Shown: positions 17,137 to 25,501 of the stretch, in pieces | How positions within the stretch are numbered: position 1 is the first letter of the stretch | How the letters are laid out: each line of letters starts with the position of its first letter | From: Shimia sediminis | GTDB taxonomy: Bacteria > Pseudomonadota > Alphaproteobacteria > Rhodobacterales > Rhodobacteraceae | DNA: 64,000 nt | Direction: 5' to 3' | NCBI RefSeq assembly: GCF_003990645.1 | Contig: NZ_RYZK01000005.1 | Span: 62,001-126,000, forward strand | Position numbers and translations under genes: made by a program | Notes under the pieces: generated by a model | Told to the model about the DNA's origin: nothing | Databases searched by the model: none | What the model saw: only the letters and a program-made list of their open reading frames with translations

Positions 17137-18225
17137 ATGGCAACCTGGTTACATTTGGGATCTGCTGCGGATGTTGATCCAACTGAGGGAAGCTATCTCA
17201 GCGAGAACGCGGCAAATTTAATCGGAACCTATTCCAACGCGGTTTTGTCCACGGTTGATGCCGTAGGGAATGATGCCAATGGCGATGGGTTGATTTCTGA
17301 AAACGATGTCTCAACCAATGGTGACACGATTTCGATTGATGGTGTGGCGCTGGTTCTGGACAGTATCCAGGCCTACAGCACCACGATTACCCGTGGTGAC
17401 GGGACAACCTATAACACCACCGTCGGCGTTGCACAGATGGCAGATGGCAACCTGTATCTCATCCCGATCTCGGAAACCGATCTGGACTTCATGAACATTC
17501 AAAGCGTGGCTTTGACCTCTGTCGTAAATGCCAGCTTCAACGGGTTGTACACGACATCGGCGTCACGCTCGATCGACAACACTCGGGTCGTGTGTTTCGC
17601 GCGCGGCACCCGACTTGTCACACCCAAGGGGCCCGTTGATGTCGCTGATTTGAAGCGCGGAGATATGGTTCAGACGATGGACAACGGGCTTCAGCCTATT
17701 CGCTGGGTCGATGGACGTCGCGTGCGTGCCATAGGTAAATTGGCGCCGGTTCGGATCAGGAAAGACGCACTGGGCATGGGGGTTCCGTCCCGGGATCTCT
17801 TGGTGTCGCAACAGCACCGTATTCTGTTGCGTTCGAAACTGGCAATCCGCCATTTCGGCACCGCCGAGATTCTTGTACCAGCCAAGAAACTCGTCGATCT
17901 TTCGGGCATCGAGATCGTCGAAGATCTGGAATACATCGAGTACTTCCATTTCCTTTTGCCCCATCATGAGATTATCTTTGCCGAGAGCGCACCTGTGGAA
18001 AGTATGTACCTGGGACAAGAAACCCTGGTAACTGTCAGCCTAGAGGCGCGTGATGAAATATTCACCCTGTTTCCCGAATTGCATCAACCAGCCTATGTTC
18101 CTCGCGGCGCACGTCTTTTTGCTCCAAGTGGCAGCGCGCCCGGAAAATCGCTGCGGCAGTTTTTGCAAAAGGCCCTGCGTAACAATCGCAGCTTGCTTGA
18201 AGGTGGTCCGGCACCCGCACAGTGA
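17137..18225 (+). CDS. Secreted Hint-domain (Hedgehog/intein-like) protein
   Basis: 362 residues starting at ATG 17137 with GAGAGG upstream. Residues 46-57 (DANGDGLISEND) form a perfect EF-hand/dockerin-type calcium loop. Cys153 in CFARGTRLVTPKG begins a Hint_2 domain with VSQQHRILLR and later LPHHEIIFA. In Hint proteins this Cys drives self-cleavage; the Roseobacter group has many such proteins, usually calcium-binding and exported by type I secretion without a signal peptide. Target and partner exporter are not visible here. Confidence 0.85.
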   Translation: MATWLHLGSAADVDPTEGSYLSENAANLIGTYSNAVLSTVDAVGNDANGDGLISENDVSTNGDTISIDGVALVLDSIQAYSTTITRGDGTTYNTTVGVAQMADGNLYLIPISETDLDFMNIQSVALTSVVNASFNGLYTTSASRSIDNTRVVCFARGTRLVTPKGPVDVADLKRGDMVQTMDNGLQPIRWVDGRRVRAIGKLAPVRIRKDALGMGVPSRDLLVSQQHRILLRSKLAIRHFGTAEILVPAKKLVDLSGIEIVEDLEYIEYFHFLLPHHEIIFAESAPVESMYLGQETLVTVSLEARDEIFTLFPELHQPAYVPRGARLFAPSGSAPGKSLRQFLQKALRNNRSLLEGGPAPAQ

Positions 18226-18364
18226 TCCTGCTTCTCGTGCAGCTCCACATGCATCCAGCCCTAAATTGAGCAGGAATTTCCCACAAAATGGAGGAATTCC
18301 CGCCCTTATTGCGCCATTTTTCCCTGCAACCCTTAAGGTAGAGTAAATGCCATGAGGGATGGAC

Positions 18365-18928
18365 ATGAACATTGCTGTTAACCAAAGAGCGGTTGGTCAA
18401 ACCGCTGCAATGGCCAAAGCACGCGACGCGGCAGCGGGCGCATTTTCGATGCGCGAACGCGATGGATATTTTCGCCACACGTCGCGCAATGAAGCAGTTA
18501 TCCGGTTTATCGGGATCGCAATTGTCTTAGGGGCCTTCGTCCAGTGGCTCACCCCCAATTCCAGCTTTGTCGGCGATGCCAATCTGGCCAAGACGGGCCT
18601 CTCGATTGCCTTTTCGACCATCGGCATTGCGATCTACACCCACGCCATGCGCGGCCACCGGATCGAGGTTGCATTCAACCCTCGCAAGATGGAGATCAAC
18701 ATCGCCAAACTGGATCGCCGGGATGGTGTTCGCTCAAAACGTACAATCCCGCTGCGCAACATCAAAAGCATCTATGTGCACAAAGGCGAAGGTATTGGTA
18801 CGCCATCAAAAATGCGGATCAAGCTATATGACAGCCCGTCCGAAATCACGGCCGTTCGGGGAGCCTATGAAGAGATTGAACTGGCCCACAGGCAGCTTTG
18901 CCGCAGCATTCGGATCGCACAGGGCTGA
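18365..18928 (+). CDS. Two-TM membrane protein of unknown function
   Basis: About 187 residues. Two hydrophobic segments (around AVIRFIGIAIVLGAFVQWL and LSIAFSTIGIAIYTHAM) are followed by a cytoplasmic-looking basic domain with beta-strand character. ATG 18365 is six bases after GAGGG; the ATG at 18359 overlaps that site. No family recognised. Between a Hint-protein gene and convergent hemF. Confidence 0.75.
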   Translation: MNIAVNQRAVGQTAAMAKARDAAAGAFSMRERDGYFRHTSRNEAVIRFIGIAIVLGAFVQWLTPNSSFVGDANLAKTGLSIAFSTIGIAIYTHAMRGHRIEVAFNPRKMEINIAKLDRRDGVRSKRTIPLRNIKSIYVHKGEGIGTPSKMRIKLYDSPSEITAVRGAYEEIELAHRQLCRSIRIAQG

Positions 18929-18948
18929 CCCTAAGTACGATTAACAGC

Positions 18949-18974
18949 AAAAGGGCGGGATCCCCCGCCCTTAC
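18949..18974. terminator. Bidirectional terminator between membrane-protein gene and hemF
   Basis: AAGGGCGGG (18951-18959) and CCCGCCCTT (18964-18972), a perfect 9-bp stem with A-rich flank, serves the convergent genes on both sides. Confidence 0.8.
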
Positions 18975-18998
18975 TTCATTTCCAATGGGCCAAACTGC

Positions 18999-19895
18999 TT
19001 ACACCCATTTCGCCAAAGGCGGCAGGCTCATCAGCACTGCATTGGCGTCGTGTCCGGTCTCAAGACCGAATTTGGTTCCGCGATCATAGACAAGGTTGTA
19101 CTCGGCATAGAGACCTCGGTGCACAAGCTGTGCATCCTTGTCAGCCTCGGTAAATGACGCGGTGCGGCGCTTTTCAACCAATGGAACAAAGGCGGGCAGA
19201 AACGCCTGTCCGACGTCCTGGATAAAGGCAAAGTCCTGTTCCCAGTTTCCACTGTTGTAATCGTCCAGAAATATCCCGCCCACACCGCGGGCACGATTGC
19301 GATGCGGAACGAAAAAATACTCATCAGCCCAGGCCTTGAACCGTGGGTAGTGGGCGGTGTCGTGACGATCGCAGTGCAGCTTTTGCACGGCATGGAAGTG
19401 TGCGGTGTCTTCGTCGTACTCCAGACACGGGTTCAGGTCAGAGCCGCCGCCAAACCACCAGGCGTGCGGCGTCCAGAACATACGCGTGTTCATGTGCACT
19501 GCAGGGGCGTGCGGGTTGCGCATATGCGCCACAAGGGAAATGCCTGACGCCCAGAAGCGAGGATCATCTTTCATGCCGGGAATACCTTTGCGCGCAGCCA
19601 TGGCCGCCTGTGCGCGCTCGCCCAATGCGCCGTAGACGGTCGAGATGTTGACGCCGACCTTTTCAAAAACACGCCCGCCCCGCATCACCGACATCAGCCC
19701 TCCGCCTGCATCGGACCCATCCGCGCTGGCGCGCTTGGTCTCGCTGATGTCGAACTGACCGGGCGCCATGTCCGAAAATGGGCCCTCTGAATGGCTGTGT
19801 TCAAGCCCTTCAAAGGCCGCAACAATCTGATCACGCAATTCGCGAAACCAGGCCGAAGCTCGGGTCTTTTCGGATTGCATCTGTTCCTGGCTCAT
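18999..19895 (-). CDS. hemF: Coproporphyrinogen III oxidase, oxygen-dependent
   Basis: 298 residues. Oxidatively decarboxylates two propionates of coproporphyrinogen III using O2. SLVAHMRNPHAPAVHMNTRM and FGGGSDLNPCLEYDEDT are family hallmarks, as is GIFLDDYN. It provides the aerobic counterpart of the hemN gene at 35.5 kb. The ATG at 19895 has GGGAGAG upstream. Confidence 0.97.
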   Translation of the reverse strand: MSQEQMQSEKTRASAWFRELRDQIVAAFEGLEHSHSEGPFSDMAPGQFDISETKRASADGSDAGGGLMSVMRGGRVFEKVGVNISTVYGALGERAQAAMAARKGIPGMKDDPRFWASGISLVAHMRNPHAPAVHMNTRMFWTPHAWWFGGGSDLNPCLEYDEDTAHFHAVQKLHCDRHDTAHYPRFKAWADEYFFVPHRNRARGVGGIFLDDYNSGNWEQDFAFIQDVGQAFLPAFVPLVEKRRTASFTEADKDAQLVHRGLYAEYNLVYDRGTKFGLETGHDANAVLMSLPPLAKWV

Positions 19896-19971
19896 GGGGC
19901 TCTCCCTATTTCGGACCGCAAATGCCTAGCAGGGTGCCCTGCCCCACACCAGAGACTTAACATCGCAGGTG

Positions 19972-20772
19972 TCAGTGCGCGGGTGCACCGACCGGATCCA
20001 ACAGGGTGCGCCCCCCATCCAACGTCAAGACCTGCCCGGTCATGAAACCGGACCCTTCCGAGGCCAGATACTGCACCGCATCGGCCAGCTCGCCAGGGGC
20101 CGCAATCCGGCCCATAGGCGTTTTGGCTTCAATCTGCTGGCGATACTCGGCGTTTTCCTTCAGCACCTCTTGCAGGCTCGCCGACATCACCGACCCAAAC
20201 GCAACGGCGTTCACACGAATACGGTGCGGAGCCAGCGCCACAGCCAGTGACCGCGTCATTTGGTCGACCGCTGCTGTTGAGATGGAAAACGCCATCAGGT
20301 CGGGATGGGTGCGGCGGGACGCGATGGACGAGAGGTTCACGATCGAACCGACCTGACCCTCTTCCTGGCCCTCAGCCTGTTTGATCATGCGCTTGGCAAC
20401 ATATTGCGACAGGCGCAGAGACGTCATGAGGTTCTGGTTCATCATGGTCTCGACGGCGCGGTCTTCGGGGTCCAGCACGTCCGAATGGATCACCTGTCTG
20501 CAGCCATTGACCAGAATGTCCACGTTTTCAAACGCGTCAATGGTCGCCGAAAGCAGGTTCGCAATGGTCAGGCGCTCGCGCAGGTCGCCGGCAAAATAGC
20601 GGACGTTTGAGTCGTCAGTATTCTCTCCGACCTCATCAATCAGGCGGCTCTCGTCCATATCCGCGAACATGACATTGGCCCCATGATCTGCAAAATGGCG
20701 CGCCACAGCGAGGCCGATGCCATTGGCGGCCCCGGTTACGATGGCGGTTTTACCGGCAATCGAAAATGACAT
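19972..20772 (-). CDS. SDR-fold protein lacking catalytic Tyr and Lys
   Basis: 266 residues. The Rossmann cofactor motif TGAANGIGLAV is intact and the C-terminal half is SDR-like (TGQVLTLDGGRTL). The active site is not: the expected Tyr-x3-Lys is Phe162-Ser-Ile-Ser-Thr166, while Ser149 is kept with the normal 13-residue spacing. The NNAG loop reads VNGCRQ. This suggests a pseudo-enzyme or nucleotide-sensing protein, or a changed chemistry. Between hemF and an rRNA methyltransferase; no evidence of disruption. Confidence 0.85.
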   Translation of the reverse strand: MSFSIAGKTAIVTGAANGIGLAVARHFADHGANVMFADMDESRLIDEVGENTDDSNVRYFAGDLRERLTIANLLSATIDAFENVDILVNGCRQVIHSDVLDPEDRAVETMMNQNLMTSLRLSQYVAKRMIKQAEGQEEGQVGSIVNLSSIASRRTHPDLMAFSISTAAVDQMTRSLAVALAPHRIRVNAVAFGSVMSASLQEVLKENAEYRQQIEAKTPMGRIAAPGELADAVQYLASEGSGFMTGQVLTLDGGRTLLDPVGAPAH

Positions 20773-20811
20773 GAAACTTCCCCATTGATTCTTGCCGCAG
20801 GATACGCGGTC

Positions 20812-21795
20812 TTATCCGCGCGTGCGAGCGGGCCGTGTGGCATGTAGAATTTTGAACCGATTGTCGCCGGCCACTTCTTCAACTTGCCCAAACCGTGCTT
20901 TGAGCGTGGTCTCGTAGGGAAGGTGTCGATTGGCCACCATCCAGAGCTGCCCCGAGGGTGCGATCATACGCGCCGCGGCCTCGATAAAGGCCACACCCAG
21001 CGCGGGCTCGGCGCTGCGACCAGAGTGGAACGGGGGGTTCATCACCACCGTATCCATGCGCGCGCGCGGTTCCCAGCTGAGGACATCGGCCCAATGAAAC
21101 TTGGCCCGTGTATCCTCGATATTGCGTTCGGCGCAATTCAAGGCAATGCGATCTGCCTCGACCAGAAACAGCGTTTCAACACCTGGCCGCTTCAGCACCT
21201 CGGCCGACAGGTATCCCCAACCAGCCCCCAAATCAGCCACGTTGCGACCCAGTTTTTGCGGCAACGCAGCCGCCAGGGCGGCTGAGGCCGGATCAATTCC
21301 ATCTGCCGAAAAAACCCCAGCGCTGGTTAGAAATCCGGCTTCGATTTCTTGTACATCTGGCGCGCGCCAATCGGAAAAGTCTCCGCCCTTGAACCAGAAC
21401 AGCTTGCCATGCGCCTTTGAGATCGTTCCCAACAGCTCTGTGCGTTTCCGGCACGCTTTAAGCATGCTGTCTGCGCCGTCGGTCTTTTGTCCGTCTACGA
21501 CGACAAGATCAGCACAGGCCGCGGCACGGGCGATCAGATCGCGGGCCTGCGCCTTGGCCCTTGGGAGGCAAACCAAAGCCACCGAATACTGTCCGTCCTC
21601 ACTGACGGAACAGGGATAGCCTGCGCGCAGAAACGCCTGATGGTCGGGGTACAGCGGCTGAATCACCTCGACCCGCTCACGTGGCAGCGCCGACAAATCT
21701 TGCCCAACACGGGCCGCAAAAACGCCAATACGGCCATCAACAGGCAACTCCAGGCCATTGCCTTCAACGGCGAGGGATAAACGGGATTGGGACAT
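20812..21795 (-). CDS. RsmC-like class I SAM-dependent methyltransferase
   Basis: 327 residues. A divergent N-terminal half is followed by a Rossmann methyltransferase domain with ADLGAGWGYLSAEVL and the catalytic NPPFHSG motif typical of N2-guanine RNA methyltransferases such as RsmC (16S rRNA m2G1207) and RlmG. Likely an rRNA methyltransferase; the exact base is not proven. It opens MSQSRLSLAVEG. Confidence 0.85.
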   Translation of the reverse strand: MSQSRLSLAVEGNGLELPVDGRIGVFAARVGQDLSALPRERVEVIQPLYPDHQAFLRAGYPCSVSEDGQYSVALVCLPRAKAQARDLIARAAACADLVVVDGQKTDGADSMLKACRKRTELLGTISKAHGKLFWFKGGDFSDWRAPDVQEIEAGFLTSAGVFSADGIDPASAALAAALPQKLGRNVADLGAGWGYLSAEVLKRPGVETLFLVEADRIALNCAERNIEDTRAKFHWADVLSWEPRARMDTVVMNPPFHSGRSAEPALGVAFIEAAARMIAPSGQLWMVANRHLPYETTLKARFGQVEEVAGDNRFKILHATRPARTRG

Positions 21796-21827
21796 ATCGG
21801 ATGCGATGACGGCTCAGATAAGAGCGG

Positions 21828-22166
21828 TCATTCCTTTTCCATTGTGCATTGCAGCGGGTGCTGATGACGACGGGCAAAATCCATCACCTGAGTCACCTTG
21901 GTTTCGGCAATCTCATGGCTGAAGACACCGACAACGGCAACGCCTTTCTTGTGCACGGTCAACATGATCTCGAACGCCTGCGCATGTGTCAGGCCAAAGA
22001 ACCGCTCAAGAATATGCACGACAAATTCCATGGGCGTGTAATCATCATTCAGCAGCAACACCTTATACAACGGCGGGCGCTTGGTGCGCGCACGTGTTTG
22101 CACCGCAACGCCAACATCGCTGTCGTCGTCATTGTCTGCCGTCATTTGCCAAGGGTGCTGGATCAT
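21828..22166 (-). CDS. clpS: ATP-dependent Clp protease adaptor ClpS
   Basis: About 112 residues. Delivers N-end-rule substrates to ClpAP. The core [20 protein letters not shown] and [13 protein letters not shown] are diagnostic. Start is uncertain: TTG 22175, ATG 22166 or ATG 22145 all give the same core; I use the longer ATG. Divergent from a HAD hydrolase gene. Confidence 0.93.
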   Translation of the reverse strand: MIQHPWQMTADNDDDSDVGVAVQTRARTKRPPLYKVLLLNDDYTPMEFVVHILERFFGLTHAQAFEIMLTVHKKGVAVVGVFSHEIAETKVTQVMDFARRHQHPLQCTMEKE

Positions 22167-22262
22167 GGGGGTCAATGGATTCCGGATATTGCCTAGGACG
22201 GTTTATATAACCTGTCTTCAGGGTTAGAAAAGAGCTTGAGGCGACATTATCGGGACGCATTC

Positions 22263-22964
22263 ATGGCAAAGCACTTAACAACCATCGGTTTTGATGCCGA
22301 TGACACGCTGTGGCACAACGAGCGTTTCTTTCGCATCACCCAGGAACGCTTTGCCGAGCTGCTGGCTGATTTCGCACCACAGGACCATCTGGAAGACCGG
22401 CTTTTAGAGGCGGAAAAGCGCAATGTTGGGCACTATGGCTTTGGCATCAAAGGTTTTGTTTTGTCTATGATCGAGACCGCCATCGAAGTGACCGAAGAAA
22501 AGGTGCCCGCGACGGTGATTGGCGAGTTGATGGCGGCAGGTCGTGACATGCTGGAGCACCCGATTGAGCTGTTGCCACACGCCCGCGAGGTGATTGAGTC
22601 GCTTGCCCCTACGCACCATCTGGTTTTGATCACCAAGGGCGATCTCTTGGATCAGGAGCGCAAGCTGGCGCAATCGGGTCTTGGTGAAATGTTCGACTGG
22701 GTCGAGATCGTTTCTCACAAAACGCCGGAAATTTATGACCGTACTTTCCAGCGGCACGGTGACGGAGCTGACCGCGCCATGATGGTTGGCAACTCCATGC
22801 GCTCGGATGTCGTGCCTGCGATCGAAGCAGGCAGCTGGGGTGTCTACGTGCCACACGGGCTGGTCTGGGAGTTGGAAAAAGCCGAAAAACCGGCTTCCCA
22901 TTCACGTTACGCGGAAATCGAAAGCCTCGAAGGGCTGCCTGATCTCGTGAACGTGATCGGCTGA
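22263..22964 (+). CDS. HAD-family hydrolase
   Basis: 233 residues from ATG 22263. Motif I FDADDTLWHNE (nucleophile Asp), motif II Thr in LITKGD, motif III Lys in SHKTPEIYD and motif IV VGNSMRSDV are all intact, so it should be an active phosphatase or dehalogenase-like enzyme with a helical cap. The substrate is not evident. The upstream gap with clpS holds a TATATAA stretch suitable as a -10 region. Confidence 0.85.
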   Translation: MAKHLTTIGFDADDTLWHNERFFRITQERFAELLADFAPQDHLEDRLLEAEKRNVGHYGFGIKGFVLSMIETAIEVTEEKVPATVIGELMAAGRDMLEHPIELLPHAREVIESLAPTHHLVLITKGDLLDQERKLAQSGLGEMFDWVEIVSHKTPEIYDRTFQRHGDGADRAMMVGNSMRSDVVPAIEAGSWGVYVPHGLVWELEKAEKPASHSRYAEIESLEGLPDLVNVIG

Positions 22965-23168
22965 TCCCCGCCACATTCCCGCCACAATCGCCGGTCTTGG
23001 GGCCAAACAAACAAGGTCCGCAACATGTAGGTTGTCGCCTCTGCCACATCTGGCAAAGCCTCTGAAATCTTGGACTTTATTCGCGCCCGACCCTGTGCTA
23101 GCCTGCAGGCAACAAATGATCCGACCGGGACAACCCGGCGGGCTTGAGGCAGAAAAGGCAGTATCCAC

Positions 23169-24533
23169 GTGAAGGATCGGCAAACCAGGCCGGCCCGTCT
23201 GGGGCTATATGTTCTGACAGCGATTTGGCTGTTGGTGCTCGTACCGCTATCCGCCGCCGCGGCACCTTATGCAGCGATGGTGGTTGATGCGCGGTCTGGC
23301 GAAGTTTTGCATTCACGCAACGCGGACACGCGATTGCACCCCGCATCGCTCACCAAAATGATGACGCTCTACATCGCGTTTGAGGCAGTGCGGAATGGCG
23401 AGATCACGCTTGATACCAAGGTGCGCATTTCCAAGAACGCCGCCGCAGAACCCCCATCAAAGCTTGGTCTCAAGTCCGGCCAGCGCATTGCGCTGCGCTA
23501 CCTCATTCGTGCCGCTGCCGTGAAATCCGCCAATGACGCCGCCACGGCCATCGGCGAAGCCATCTCGGGATCCGAAGCCGCATTTGCCCGCCGCATGAAC
23601 CGCACGGCGCGGGCGCTTGGCATGACCAACACGACGTTCAAGAACGCCCACGGGCTGACCGAATCGGGGCATTTGTCGACCGCACGGGACATGACCACCC
23701 TTGGGCGTCACCTGCTTTATGACTATCCGCAGTATTATAATCTGTTCTCACGCCGCTCGACTGACGCGGGCATCACGACCGTTTCCAACACCAACCGCAA
23801 ACTTCTGGCGGCCTACAGGGGGGCCGACGGCATCAAAACGGGATACACCCGTGCGGCAGGTTTCAACCTCGTGGCTTCGGCAGAGCGGGGTAATGAACGC
23901 ATCATCGCAACGGTGTTTGGCGGACGCTCGACAGCCTCGCGCAATGCCAAGGTCGCCGAGCTTCTGGACCTCGGCTTTCGTCGTGCCCCCAGCCGCGTCG
24001 CCCTGAGCAAACCGCAACCTCCGAGCTATGCAGGGAATGGCGCAGCAGGAAAAACAGTACGTGTGAGCGGAGCCGTAAAAACAAGCTTGCGACCGCGCCT
24101 GCGACCCCGCGTGATGGAGCCAGAGTCGCAGCCTGTTGTCGTTGCTTCGGCCAAGGTGATCGAAGTCGACATTCAGAACGCCCTAATCCAGGCACAGGTC
24201 GAAGGTCCGGTTGAAAGCGATACAAGCATCGATTTGACCGCTGAAGCCAAAGTGCCGGAAACGCCGCAGGTCGTAACCCGCGTGTCAACGTCAGGCGGGC
24301 GTCATTGGGGTATCAACGTGGGCCGCTACACCAGTAGATATGCGGCCGAGAAAGTGCTGCTCAAAACGGCGCTGGCCGAAATGTCGACGCTGGACGGTTC
24401 TCTGCGCAAGGTGGTGAAGAACTCGCGCGGTTACGAAGCCAACTTCGTCGGCCTGTCCCGCGAAACCGCAGATCTTGCCTGTCGTCGTCTGCAAGCCCGC
24501 CAGATCGCCTGCTACACGATCGGACCCTCCTGA
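23169..24533 (+). CDS. D-alanyl-D-alanine carboxypeptidase with C-terminal SPOR domain
   Basis: 454 residues. A signal peptide (hydrophobic stretch ending SAAAA near residue 32) is followed by a class A PBP domain with Ser60 in SLTK, Ser120-Ala-Asn122 and Lys223-Thr-Gly. The C-terminal 70 residues (from about GRHWGINVGRYTSRYAAEK) form a SPOR-like domain that binds denuded septal peptidoglycan, so it likely trims pentapeptides at the division site. GTG start. Confidence 0.88.
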   Translation: MKDRQTRPARLGLYVLTAIWLLVLVPLSAAAAPYAAMVVDARSGEVLHSRNADTRLHPASLTKMMTLYIAFEAVRNGEITLDTKVRISKNAAAEPPSKLGLKSGQRIALRYLIRAAAVKSANDAATAIGEAISGSEAAFARRMNRTARALGMTNTTFKNAHGLTESGHLSTARDMTTLGRHLLYDYPQYYNLFSRRSTDAGITTVSNTNRKLLAAYRGADGIKTGYTRAAGFNLVASAERGNERIIATVFGGRSTASRNAKVAELLDLGFRRAPSRVALSKPQPPSYAGNGAAGKTVRVSGAVKTSLRPRLRPRVMEPESQPVVVASAKVIEVDIQNALIQAQVEGPVESDTSIDLTAEAKVPETPQVVTRVSTSGGRHWGINVGRYTSRYAAEKVLLKTALAEMSTLDGSLRKVVKNSRGYEANFVGLSRETADLACRRLQARQIACYTIGPS

Positions 24534-24572
24534 CGCTTGCACGTTGCGGTGCGCTGGTTCAAGAATACCGGC

Positions 24573-25262
24573 ATGGAGAATCTTGTACTGCCCGCCCCCG
24601 CCCCCGTTTTGCTGCCGGTTTCCGGTAGCGACGGACTGTTTCCGGTCCGCCGTATCTTTTGCGTCGGACGCAACTATGCCGAACACGCCCGCGAAATGGG
24701 ATTGGATCCGGAAAAGAAGAAGCCATTCTTTTTTAACAAACCCGTAGACACTGCCATTCCCTCGGGACGCACCATTCCGTTCCCCGTGGCGACGGAAAAC
24801 CTGCATCACGAGGCAGAGCTTGTCGTGGCGATCGGCACAGGCGGTATGGATATTGCGCCCGAAGACACTGCGACCCACATCTGGGGGTACGCCGCAGGCA
24901 ATGACCTGACGCGCCGCGACTTGCAGGCGCAGGCCAAGGAAGATCGCCGTCCCTGGTGCATGGCCAAGGGCTTTGACAACTCGGCTGTCATTGGCCCTTT
25001 GAAACCGGCGACTGAGTGCGGCGACATGACTCGCGGTGCCATTCGTTGCCACGTCGGCGATGATGTGCGTCAGGACGGAGACCTCAGCGAGATGATCTGG
25101 CCGACCGCTAACATCATCTCTTTTCTGTCCGGCCTTGTTACCCTGCAACCCGGCGATCTCATCATGACGGGCACCCCAGCAGGCGTCGGCCAATTGCATG
25201 CAGGCGAAACCTGTACGATTTCAATCGACGGGCTGGACTCTGCAACGGTCACACTCGCCTGA
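24573..25262 (+). CDS. Fumarylacetoacetate hydrolase family protein
   Basis: 229 residues from ATG 24573 (an upstream TTG at 24537 is possible). The fold signature CVGRNYAEHAREMG, metal ligands in HHEAELVVAIG and GDLIMTGTPAGVG are present. Similar to FAHD1/fumarylpyruvate hydrolases and acylpyruvases; the substrate is not settled from sequence. It follows the carboxypeptidase gene closely. Confidence 0.85.
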   Translation: MENLVLPAPAPVLLPVSGSDGLFPVRRIFCVGRNYAEHAREMGLDPEKKKPFFFNKPVDTAIPSGRTIPFPVATENLHHEAELVVAIGTGGMDIAPEDTATHIWGYAAGNDLTRRDLQAQAKEDRRPWCMAKGFDNSAVIGPLKPATECGDMTRGAIRCHVGDDVRQDGDLSEMIWPTANIISFLSGLVTLQPGDLIMTGTPAGVGQLHAGETCTISIDGLDSATVTLA

Positions 25263-25336
25263 CCGCTGCCTTCATTTCTTTGCAATTACACCGGTCCTAG
25301 CCCCGGCTCTCAGGCATCCCGCGCAATCGGGGTGCT

Positions 25337-25495
25337 TTATGGCTTTGGGTGATCGTCCCACTCGCCACTCAGGATGCGTTGCGCGTCGCCTTCCGGATCG
25401 TCATATTGGTTGCTGCGCACCGTGAAAATGAAGAACAAAAGTCCGATTCCACCGAGGATCAGAGAGATGGGAATCAGGTAGCTCAGAACATTCAT
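25337..25495 (-). CDS. ccoS: cbb3-type cytochrome oxidase assembly protein CcoS
   Basis: 52 residues: one membrane helix (SYLIPISLILGGIGLLFFIF) and a short acidic tail ending GEWDDHPKP. CcoS is needed for cofactor insertion into cbb3 oxidase. Read directly at 25337-25495 on the minus strand; it sits seven bases downstream of ccoI in the ccoGHIS order, which supports the call. Confidence 0.93.
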   Translation of the reverse strand: MNVLSYLIPISLILGGIGLLFFIFTVRSNQYDDPEGDAQRILSGEWDDHPKP

Positions 25496-25501
25496 GACGG
25501 G

